Shown here piece after piece: positions 1-5,339 of a stretch of 6,334 nt of DNA. This DNA comes from Fidelibacterota bacterium (GTDB taxonomy: Bacteria; Marinisomatota; Marinisomatia; SCGC-AAA003-L08; TMED6). Made by a program: the position numbers and the translations under genes. Location of the stretch: the NCBI GenBank assembly GCA_014239355.1, contig JAAZYZ010000082.1, forward strand, positions 1 to 6,334, written 5' to 3'. Under the pieces are notes generated by a model. That model saw only the letters and a list, made by a program, of their open reading frames with translations. It had not been told where the DNA came from and did not search any database. How positions within the stretch are numbered: position 1 is the first letter of the stretch; each line of letters opens with the position of its first letter.

Positions 1-259
1 TAATAACACAATCTATAATAGGGGTATCTTCATAAGCAAAATGATCTTGCTTTAATGTAGCAACTCTAAATTTTTTATCTATAGAAACTTTTCCATTAGT
101 AGACTCTATTTCACCAGATAAAATTTTCATAAAAGTGGATTTCCCTGAACCATTCGCTCCAATTAATCCATACTTATTTCCCTTTGTAAAAATTATATTT
201 ATTCCTTGAAATAAGGGTTTAGAGCCAAATTGTTTTGATATATTGTCTGTTGAGATCAT
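1..259 (-). CDS. ABC-F family ATPase (YbiT-like), N-terminal part
   Basis: The gene starts at the ATG at 259 and runs off the left edge, so only 86 residues are visible. The protein opens with a short strand region, then a clear Walker A motif, GANGSGKST, at residues 34-42, followed by FMKILSG. The segment after it (KQDHFAYED, about residues 70-78) resembles the Q-loop region of the YbiT branch of ABC-F proteins. ABC-F proteins are soluble twin-ATPase factors without membrane domains that act on the ribosome as translation factors; some give antibiotic protection. The second ATPase domain, the inter-domain linker and the signature motifs lie outside the window, so the subclass is tentative and a transporter ATPase is not wholly excluded. 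The upstream bases (TTAAGAAATAA) hold only a weak ribosome binding site. It follows the methyltransferase gene after 70 bases. Confidence 0.85.
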   Translation of the reverse strand, partial: MISTDNISKQFGSKPLFQGINIIFTKGNKYGLIGANGSGKSTFMKILSGEIESTNGKVSIDKKFRVATLKQDHFAYEDTPIIDCVI

Positions 260-309
260 TTATTTCTTAAATATTTAGAGCTAGATATTAAAGGAATAAG
301 TCCATAAAA

Positions 310-325
310 TAAAAACGAATTTTTA
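310..325 (-). terminator. Possible weak hairpin with UUCG loop after the methyltransferase gene
   Basis: On the minus strand, just after the TAA at 332-330, the sequence reads TAAAAA-TTCG-TTTTTA, a perfect 6-bp A/T stem closed by a UUCG tetraloop, followed by ATTTTATG. It sits in the 70-base gap between the methyltransferase and the ABC-F gene, the right place for a terminator. The stem contains no G-C pair, so stability is doubtful, and chance is plausible in AT-rich DNA. Nothing else is recognised in this gap. Confidence 0.22.
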
Positions 326-329
326 ATAA

Positions 330-1187
330 TTATTTAATAAAATTATCTTTTAAAAGTTTTATATGTCTTGGACTCGTTCCACAGCAACCACCTATAACGC
401 TTGCCCCTAAATTTATTGCGCTTTCACATAATCTTAAAAATTGATTATCAGAATAGTATTTGCTGATAACCCCATCTGGTGATGGCTCTCCAATGCCAAG
501 ATTCGGATAAATACCCCATTTCGAACATTCATTGGCAATGATTTTCAGTCCCTTTTTTGTACGTTTTATAGGGTTACAGTTTAGTAGCACGCAATCAACC
601 TCAAACCTCTTTGTCATATTTATTGCACTTTTCAGCGACTCTCCAGATTGAATATGATCAGAGTTTAATAAATTAAAGCTTACCCAGATAGGTATATTAT
701 AATGCTGAATAACTTCAAGGCAGGTTTGCGTTTCGAGTATATTGTTCATTGTTTCAAGGATATATCCATCTACGCCACTATCTTTAAGCCATTTAGCAAT
801 AACAGAGAACTCATTTTTTGCATTTTCAAACCCTGGAAAAAGTTGCGGTGAATAACAATCTTCTAATGGAGCAATTGATCCTAATATTTTCACAGATTTG
901 TCAGTAGCTTTTTTTGCTATTTTAATAGCAGATTTCATAGATTTTTTAGCCATTTGATTAGCTTGAGTAGCAGATAGCCCAGTTTTTTTATATGCTCTTG
1001 TTGTTGTGCGGAATGTGTTAGCAGTTATATAGTTAGATCCTGCCTGAACATATTCTTTATGAATATTTAATAATAAGTCAGGATTAGTAAGATTTATTTT
1101 TGCAGACCATACACCAGGAGGAAGAATTTCTCCTCTGAGAATTAATTCTGAGCCAATTGCTCCATCTAGAATACTTATTTTCCTCAT
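330..1187 (-). CDS. Homocysteine S-methyltransferase family protein (MmuM/BHMT-like)
   Basis: This 285-residue protein carries one complete homocysteine S-methyltransferase domain. Enzymes of the family move a methyl group from a donor such as S-methylmethionine or betaine to homocysteine, making methionine in the cytoplasm with a catalytic zinc. Visible hallmarks are the N-terminal DGAIGSEL (residues 8-15), NTFRT (57-61), LLNCNP (201-206) and the C-terminal GGCCGTSPRHI (266-276). Cys204, Cys268 and Cys269 match the three zinc ligands known from BHMT. The length fits the stand-alone MmuM-type enzyme and excludes full cobalamin-dependent MetH, which has extra domains. The methyl donor cannot be read from the sequence. 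The gene starts nine bases after the pilT stop, and the bases before the ATG (TTTTAATAATTATTA) show no Shine-Dalgarno sequence, so it may depend on translation of pilT. No in-frame alternative start looks better, because DGAIG must stay near the N-terminus. Confidence 0.9.
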   Translation of the reverse strand: MRKISILDGAIGSELILRGEILPPGVWSAKINLTNPDLLLNIHKEYVQAGSNYITANTFRTTTRAYKKTGLSATQANQMAKKSMKSAIKIAKKATDKSVKILGSIAPLEDCYSPQLFPGFENAKNEFSVIAKWLKDSGVDGYILETMNNILETQTCLEVIQHYNIPIWVSFNLLNSDHIQSGESLKSAINMTKRFEVDCVLLNCNPIKRTKKGLKIIANECSKWGIYPNLGIGEPSPDGVISKYYSDNQFLRLCESAINLGASVIGGCCGTSPRHIKLLKDNFIK

Positions 1188-1196
1188 TAATAATTA

Positions 1197-2267
1197 TTAA
1201 AATTGAGGACCAGTAACTGAGCCCATATTCTTCTCTACTTGAGAGGAATTAATTGCATACCTTAAAAGATTATCCTTAGAAATAACACCATTTTTATAAA
1301 GGTCAATTAATGAGTCATCCATAAGAGCCATCCCATCTTTTCCTCCACTTTTAATATAATTATCAAGTTGATGAATATTATTCTCACGAATTACAGCTCT
1401 GATTGCTTGTGTAGCAACCATGACCTCACATGCAAGTGTACGTTTTCCATCATTTGTTGGAACTAATTGTTGAGCAACAACAGCCAATAACGACATAGAC
1501 ATATTCATTCTTATTACTTCTTTTTTGTCAGCTGGAAAAGCATCAACCATTCTTGTTATTGCTCCTGCTGCAGTATTGGTATGCATCGTTGCTAATACTA
1601 AGTGTCCAGTTTCAGCAATACTTAAAGCAGCCCCCATTGATTCTGGATCTCTTAATTCACCAACAACAACCACATCAGGGTCTTGCCTTAAAGCACTTCT
1701 TAATCCAGAAGCAAACGAATCTGTATCTACGCCTACTTCTCTTTGGTTTACTTGAGATTTACTATGAGGAAATAAATATTCTATTGGATCTTCTATAGTA
1801 AGAACATGACCTTCTAATTCTTGTGTAATTCGATTAACTAAAGCTGCCATTGTTGTGGATTTACCACTACCAGTTGCACCAGTAATTAAAATTAAACCTT
1901 TACGTTTGTTTGATAAATTAATTACCGTATCAGGCAACCCTAAACTATTTAAATCTGGAGGATCAATAGGAAGTCTACGATAAGCTGCTGCAATATTACC
2001 TCGCTGACTAAATACATTAACTCTAAACCTACTTAAACCTGGTATTCCAATTGAATAATCAATTTCCTCTCCATTTTTAAAACGTTTTAATTGTTCATTA
2101 TTCATTTTAGATTCAATCATAGATTTCACAATATCTGGCATTAATTTTTCTGTCCCCATTTCAATTAAAGAACCACTCTTTCTTACACGAGGAGGAGTTC
2201 CAACTGTTATATGTAAATCACTACCATCTAGTTCTACAATCTTTTTTAATAAATCATCTAGTAACAT
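1197..2267 (-). CDS. pilT: Type IV pilus retraction ATPase PilT
   Basis: PilT is the hexameric cytoplasmic motor that depolymerises type IV pili and so powers twitching motility, surface sensing and DNA uptake. The 356 residues match the full family length. In order: N-terminal PAS-like domain with GSDLHITVGTPPRVR (residues 15-29); Walker A GATGSGKST (130-138); Asp box TIEDPIEY (157-164); Walker B region DPDVVVVGELRD with catalytic Glu204 (196-207); His box ETGHLVLATMHTN with His222 and His229 (219-231); and near the C-terminus AIRAVIRE (288-295), a variant of the AIRNLIRE motif needed for retraction in PilT. That last motif favours PilT over the extension ATPase PilB. An AAGGA ribosome binding site at 2277-2273 lies 5 bases before the ATG, right after the upstream stop codon. 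No other pilus gene is in the window. Confidence 0.96.
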   Translation of the reverse strand: MLLDDLLKKIVELDGSDLHITVGTPPRVRKSGSLIEMGTEKLMPDIVKSMIESKMNNEQLKRFKNGEEIDYSIGIPGLSRFRVNVFSQRGNIAAAYRRLPIDPPDLNSLGLPDTVINLSNKRKGLILITGATGSGKSTTMAALVNRITQELEGHVLTIEDPIEYLFPHSKSQVNQREVGVDTDSFASGLRSALRQDPDVVVVGELRDPESMGAALSIAETGHLVLATMHTNTAAGAITRMVDAFPADKKEVIRMNMSMSLLAVVAQQLVPTNDGKRTLACEVMVATQAIRAVIRENNIHQLDNYIKSGGKDGMALMDDSLIDLYKNGVISKDNLLRYAINSSQVEKNMGSVTGPQF

Positions 2268-2279
2268 AATTATCCTTAA

Positions 2280-2561
2280 TTATTTATCTTTTTTTAAAAA
2301 TCTAACTTGATGATGGTTGTATGTATTAACTATTTCTCTTTGTATACTTTTCTCAAGTTTAATATCATAACCACCAATGTTTTCAATCTCTTTTATTCCA
2401 TCAATATGCATCTTTTTATCTATGTAATCTTTAGTTTTTTTAACTTTTTCTCTTGCTGAATGAGGGTCTTTTGCAACAATAAAAATATTTGTATGTTGCT
2501 CATAAAAACCTTCACCTACACTCTTATCGTAATAGCCAGTATGTATTAAATAAAGTTTCAT
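2280..2561 (-). CDS. Small DUF1543-like protein of unknown function
   Basis: This 93-residue soluble protein has no signal peptide or membrane segment. It opens with MKLYLIHTGYY, continues with a hydrophobic strand NIFIVAKD (about residues 25-32), a helix with SAREKVKK, and then MHIDGIKEIENIGGYDIKL (51-69). The pattern of an initial strand, a middle strand plus helix, and a HID..xEI..I.GY segment resembles the DUF1543 family, which has no established function. The assignment is from memory of the family pattern and is tentative. The tail is basic (FLKKDK). Its ATG lies one base after the stop of the lipoprotein gene, and no good ribosome binding site is visible, which suggests translational coupling. 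Its TAA stop lies 12 bases before the pilT start. Confidence 0.75.
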   Translation of the reverse strand: MKLYLIHTGYYDKSVGEGFYEQHTNIFIVAKDPHSAREKVKKTKDYIDKKMHIDGIKEIENIGGYDIKLEKSIQREIVNTYNHHQVRFLKKDK

Positions 2562-2562
2562 A

Positions 2563-2823
2563 TTATTTGCTTTTAAATACTATATCTGACTCCATTAATC
2601 CCCAATCTGTATAAGTCTTAACACGCATTTGACCATCTTTAGACCAATAAAATAAATCTTTTTCACCTTTTCTGCCGCTAGCAAAAGAAATTGGCCTATC
2701 AAAATCTTCAGGAAGTTCTAGTTCTAACGCAGAACCTGTTAAACGTGACATAGCTCTTGATTGACAACTTGAAAAGAATATTGGTATTAGAATAAATAAT
2801 CCTAAAAAAATAATTTTTTTCAT
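2563..2823 (-). CDS. Small predicted lipoprotein, function unknown
   Basis: The 86-residue product starts with a lysine pair, a hydrophobic core (IIFLGLFILIPIFF, residues 4-17) and a lipobox-like SSC with Cys20 as the expected lipidated residue. After processing about 66 residues would remain on the outer face of the inner membrane or in the outer membrane. The mature part is polar, with ALELELPEDFDRP (about 32-44) and YWSKDGQMRVKTYTDWG, which may form beta strands. I do not recognise a family. The start is supported by the best ribosome binding site in the window, AAGGAG at 2837-2832, eight bases before the ATG. It is preceded by a 46-base gap and followed after one base by the DUF1543-like gene. 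Confidence 0.8.
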   Translation of the reverse strand: MKKIIFLGLFILIPIFFSSCQSRAMSRLTGSALELELPEDFDRPISFASGRKGEKDLFYWSKDGQMRVKTYTDWGLMESDIVFKSK

Positions 2824-2843
2824 TTAATTTTCTCCTTTAAATT

Positions 2844-2866
2844 GACTGAATTAACATCTTCCAGTC
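2844..2866 (-). other. Imperfect hairpin in the leader of the lipoprotein gene
   Basis: On the minus strand GACTGGAA and TTCAGTC can pair as a 7-bp stem with one bulged G around an 8-base loop (GATGTTAA). It lies between the TAG of the zinc-ribbon membrane gene and the AAGGAG ribosome binding site of the lipoprotein gene. No T-run follows, so it does not look like a standard terminator. It could be an RNA processing or attenuation structure, or chance. Confidence 0.2.
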
Positions 2867-2869
2867 TAG

Positions 2870-3496
2870 CTAATTAAAATTATAATTACAGTATCGACAA
2901 ATCTTTGCAGCTGCTTTAACTGTTTCTGCGCACATGGGACATATTTTTTCAATACTTTGGTTTACGGCATTAAAAGGCTCTACTGGTTTATCAGGATCCA
3001 CTGAGATCTTTTCAGTTTTTAAATCCTTAGAAGCTATTACCTCTTCAGCCTCAAGTAGAGATTTTTTTCGTAATTTTCTATCTTCAATTTCATCGTCAAT
3101 TTCAATTATCCGGGCTTTTATTGTCTCAATCCGGGCTTTATTTAAAATATGAGGATCGATTATAGCTTTACCTTTTCTTATTAGCATTCCCCCACCAAAA
3201 ATACCAATCCCTGAAATAAGGAAAAAAATTGTTCCAAATACCCGATCTCCACTATGAGGTCGTCCATCATTTAAAATGGAAAGAGTCAAGCCTGCTAAAA
3301 GTGAAAATACTAAGATTAGAACTATCCCAAACGCTATTAAAATAAACCTTTTCCCAGCTGTATTTGCTTTTGTTAATACATTTTTTCCCTCAAGTTTCTT
3401 TTGTTCAAAAAGTAATGTTCTTCTCTCTTCATTTAAATTCTTTATGGCTTCATTATAAATTTCCAGTACAGAGGCGGTTCTTACAGTCTCTTTCAT
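2870..3496 (-). CDS. Membrane protein with two TM helices, coiled coils and a C-terminal zinc ribbon
   Basis: This 208-residue protein is of unknown function but clear architecture. Residues 12-37 are charged and helical (NEERRTLLFEQKKLE), probably a coiled coil. Two membrane segments follow, about 51-76 (FILIAFGIVLILVF and on) and 86-107 (VFGTIFFLISGIGIF and on), separated by a short polar loop. Residues 119-155 form a second charged helix. The tail is a proline-containing linker and a zinc ribbon with CPMC at 186-189 and CRYC at 200-203, like the short double-CxxC ribbons found at the ends of many bacterial membrane proteins. Both ends should lie in the cytoplasm, giving a membrane hairpin. 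An AAGGA site at 3507-3503, six bases before the ATG, supports the start. It follows another zinc-ribbon gene after 19 bases, suggesting a shared transcript. Confidence 0.85.
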   Translation of the reverse strand: MKETVRTASVLEIYNEAIKNLNEERRTLLFEQKKLEGKNVLTKANTAGKRFILIAFGIVLILVFSLLAGLTLSILNDGRPHSGDRVFGTIFFLISGIGIFGGGMLIRKGKAIIDPHILNKARIETIKARIIEIDDEIEDRKLRKKSLLEAEEVIASKDLKTEKISVDPDKPVEPFNAVNQSIEKICPMCAETVKAAAKICRYCNYNFN

Positions 3497-3515
3497 TTTT
3501 TATCCTTAATAATTA

Positions 3516-3728
3516 TTAGTTTGTAAAAAAATCAAATATGTTAGCTAGACGCGATGATGACTGATTCTTATAAAACTCTGTGTAAGAACATTTAGAACAA
3601 GATACAGACGCATATTTTTTATTTTGTATGTTAAATATTTTAGTCCAAAAACTACCTGCCACCCTCATTTCTCCTAATTCATATTCTTTATGATTACATT
3701 TTGGGCACAACCAATTTTTATGTTTCAT
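3516..3728 (-). CDS. Small zinc-ribbon protein, DUF2082-like
   Basis: The 70-residue product has two knuckles, CPKC at residues 8-11 and CSKC at 44-47, which should bind one zinc ion. The order CPKCxxxEYELGEMR, a central KIFNIQNKKY segment, CSKCSYTEFYK and a C-terminal NIFDF closely follows the DUF2082 family of small zinc-ribbon proteins, often described as putative nucleic-acid-binding, though no role is proven. It has no signal peptide or membrane segment and should be cytoplasmic. The start is supported by AAGGA at 3740-3736, seven bases upstream. It sits between the cyclophilin gene (24-base gap) and the membrane zinc-ribbon gene. Confidence 0.85.
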   Translation of the reverse strand: MKHKNWLCPKCNHKEYELGEMRVAGSFWTKIFNIQNKKYASVSCSKCSYTEFYKNQSSSRLANIFDFFTN

Positions 3729-3752
3729 AATTTAATCCTTTTCTAAACAAGT

Positions 3753-4256
3753 CTAATATGAGTTTTTATCTAAAATACTATTCCATGAAGAAAGTAAATC
3801 ATCTATTGCATCATTTTTATCTAAATTACCAATTATTTTCACTTCTTCAATTATATCATTTTGAAGAATAGAATTAACCACATCTTGATCATCATCATCC
3901 ATAACTTTCCCGAATACAGTATGATTGTTATCAAGCCAAGGAGTCTCAATATGCGTAATAAAGAATTGACTACCATTTGTACCTGGACCCGCATTAGCCA
4001 TGGATAATACACCTGGCTGATCATGTTTTAATTCAGGGTGAAACTCATCTGAAAAATTATATCCAGGACCTCCAGTACCAGTTCCAATTGGGCATCCTCC
4101 TTGTACCATAAAATCATTAATTACCCTATGAAATGATAAATTATTATAATATCCTCTTTTTGCTAAATTTACAAAATTAGAGACTGTAATTGGTGCTTGA
4201 TCATAATACAGATTAAGTTTTATAGTACCCTTATTAGTTAGAATATGAGCTTCCAT
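3753..4256 (-). CDS. Cyclophilin-type peptidyl-prolyl cis-trans isomerase
   Basis: This enzyme catalyses cis-trans isomerisation of proline peptide bonds during protein folding. The 167 residues form a single complete cyclophilin domain: [13 protein letters not shown] at 42-54 with the catalytic arginine at 44, [15 protein letters not shown] at 58-72, [17 protein letters not shown] at 84-100, and [12 protein letters not shown] at 107-118, where Trp107 and His112 occupy the positions linked to cyclosporin binding and the active site in human cyclophilin A. The short C-terminal extension (about 145-167) is polar. There is no signal peptide, so it should be cytoplasmic. The ATG follows directly after the TAA of the upstream selenoprotein gene (TAAATG). 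Its ribosome binding site, AAGGA at 4267-4263, lies inside the last codons of that gene, a layout that favours coupled translation. Confidence 0.95.
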   Translation of the reverse strand: MEAHILTNKGTIKLNLYYDQAPITVSNFVNLAKRGYYNNLSFHRVINDFMVQGGCPIGTGTGGPGYNFSDEFHPELKHDQPGVLSMANAGPGTNGSQFFITHIETPWLDNNHTVFGKVMDDDDQDVVNSILQNDIIEEVKIIGNLDKNDAIDDLLSSWNSILDKNSY

Positions 4257-5339
4257 TTAATTTCCTTTTTTTGAATTTTCAAATTTTATTTTTTGATCCT
4301 GATAATATTGATATTCAGGATCCATTTCTATAGCTTGATTTATAACAGTAATTGCTTTATCTATTTTATTCATTTTCCATAAAATTTCTGCTTTTGTATC
4401 AAGTAACATAGGTTTTCTTGAAACAACATCAATATCTAATGAATCTACTATTTGAATTGAGTATATTGATTTTAATAAAGCATCTTCTAAATTTACTTCT
4501 AGTTCACTCATTCTCCATGCATAAGAATTTAAAAATGAAGATTTTCTAGATATTGGAATAATATTAGATATTAAAAATATATTAATCATATTTTTATATG
4601 TTTCTACCTCTTGTATTGTATCTTTTTTAGATGCATAAAATCTAATTAAATCCATGTAGGCTGACCCTAAATTATCTGATTCTTTATATTCAGAAATAAA
4701 TAATTTAATTGGGGAAGTATTATCATTTTTAAGATCTTGTTTAGCAAAATAATATTTTGCTCTTTCTATAACTTCGATATCAAAATATGAAGCATTATCA
4801 AGAACAAAATCATATAATTCATTTGAAAGATTTTCATCTTGTCGTTCTTCACTTTTTATAGAAAGCTTATCTATTAAATCAGGATTATTATCACCCTCTT
4901 CATATAGTTTAGATAAACTCATAAATGTATCTTGATTATTTAATACATTATTTAAGATAGATAAAAACTCATCAACATCTTTATAACCTACAACTCTATC
5001 TAATTCTTCCCCTTTCCCATTAAGGAAAACAAGTAATGGAATTGCATAACCATTAAATTCCTCGAATAATTTTTGACCTGTGGAATCATACCATGCGTCA
5101 AGCTTTAATGGAATCAAATATTGATTAGTAAAGTTAATAACCCTAATATCATTTAATGTTTCGACTTCCAGTCGTTTACAAGCACCTCAGTTATCAGAAT
5201 AAAAATCAAGAAATATAATTTTGTCAGTTTTAAGACTCAATGCTTCATCAAATGTGAGATTAGACCAAGGATAATTAGATTGTTTATCAGAGCAACTAAA
5301 AAGAATAATAGTTAATGATATGAAGAATATTTTTTTCAT
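4257..5339 (-). CDS. Predicted selenoprotein: thioredoxin-fold UxxC lipoprotein with TPR-like C-terminal region
   Basis: Read from the ATG at 5339 with the TGA at codon 51 decoded as selenocysteine (U), the product has 360 residues. Residues 1-15 are a signal peptide ending in the lipobox LFSC, with Cys16 the lipid-bearing residue. Residues 25-120 look like a thioredoxin domain: strand IIFLDFY (41-47), active site U51-G-A-C54 followed by KRLE, LKLDAWYD (78-85), the segment YAIPLLVFL with the likely cis-proline at 101, and VVGY (116-119). In cysteine relatives the matching text is FYADWCGxCK. Residues 130-360 are helical, with a TPR-like repeat at about 310-342 and NSYAWRMSE (271-279). The protein probably works as a thiol/selenol redox enzyme outside the cytoplasm. 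Its start overlaps the FAD oxidase stop (ATGA). A truncated 286-residue call from TTG at 5117 would lack the signal peptide and active site. Alternatives are a nonsense mutation or sequencing error. Confidence 0.82.
5157..5180 (-). promoter_or_regulatory. Candidate bacterial SECIS element
   Basis: On the minus strand the sequence after the TGA folds as TGT-AAA-CGACT-GGA-AGTCG-AA-ACA: a perfect 5-bp upper stem (5174-5170 with 5166-5162), a GGA loop (5169-5167), a 3x2 internal loop and a 3-bp lower stem (5180-5178 with 5159-5157). Seventeen bases separate the TGA from the apical loop, the same spacing I count in E. coli fdhF from memory, and within the 16-37 range reported for bacterial SECIS elements; a G in the first two loop positions also fits the rule. 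SelB bound to such a hairpin delivers Sec-tRNA to the UGA. There is no bulged U in the upper stem and the loop is GGA, not GGU, so it is not an E. coli-identical element. The hairpin also codes for residues 54-61, using CGA, CTG and GTC codons that raise local GC. Confidence 0.75.
5187..5189 (-). other. In-frame TGA, predicted selenocysteine codon
   Basis: This is codon 51 of the lipoprotein gene. Coding sense of the expected family lies in the same frame on both sides: IIFLDFYSDN before it and GACKRLEVETL after it. The position corresponds to the first cysteine of the CxxC motif. A change from TGC or TGT to TGA at exactly this site is what selenoprotein evolution predicts. Reading TGA as tryptophan would give NWGAC and destroy the motif; TGG encodes Trp elsewhere in this window (Trp25 of the same protein), and TGA ends the FAD oxidase gene. 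Confidence 0.82.

Noticed and set aside
330..1187. A special role of the homocysteine methyltransferase in selenium metabolism
   Set aside because: Some relatives methylate selenocysteine or selenohomocysteine, but the gene is about 4 kb from the selenoprotein, separated by seven unrelated genes, and shows nothing specific to selenium.
1525..1798. Two plus-strand open frames of about 76 and 81 codons inside pilT
   Set aside because: They lie wholly opposite the conserved ATPase core of pilT, give low-complexity proteins without family features and have no ribosome binding site; they are shadows of the real gene.
2934..3458. Plus-strand open frames of 72 and 60 codons opposite the membrane zinc-ribbon gene
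   Set aside because: Ser/Phe-rich translations typical of antisense reading of a Lys/Glu/Ile-rich gene; the minus-strand gene has TM segments, a zinc ribbon and a good ribosome binding site.
5187..5189. TGA read as tryptophan (alternative genetic code)
   Set aside because: It would place Trp where the catalytic cysteine belongs, TGG is the Trp codon elsewhere, and TGA ends the FAD oxidase at the position expected for its family.
4257..5339. Pseudogene by nonsense mutation
   Set aside because: The frame is otherwise intact over 360 codons, has a signal peptide, ribosome binding site and coupled neighbours, and the TGA has a SECIS-like hairpin. It remains the main alternative but is less likely.
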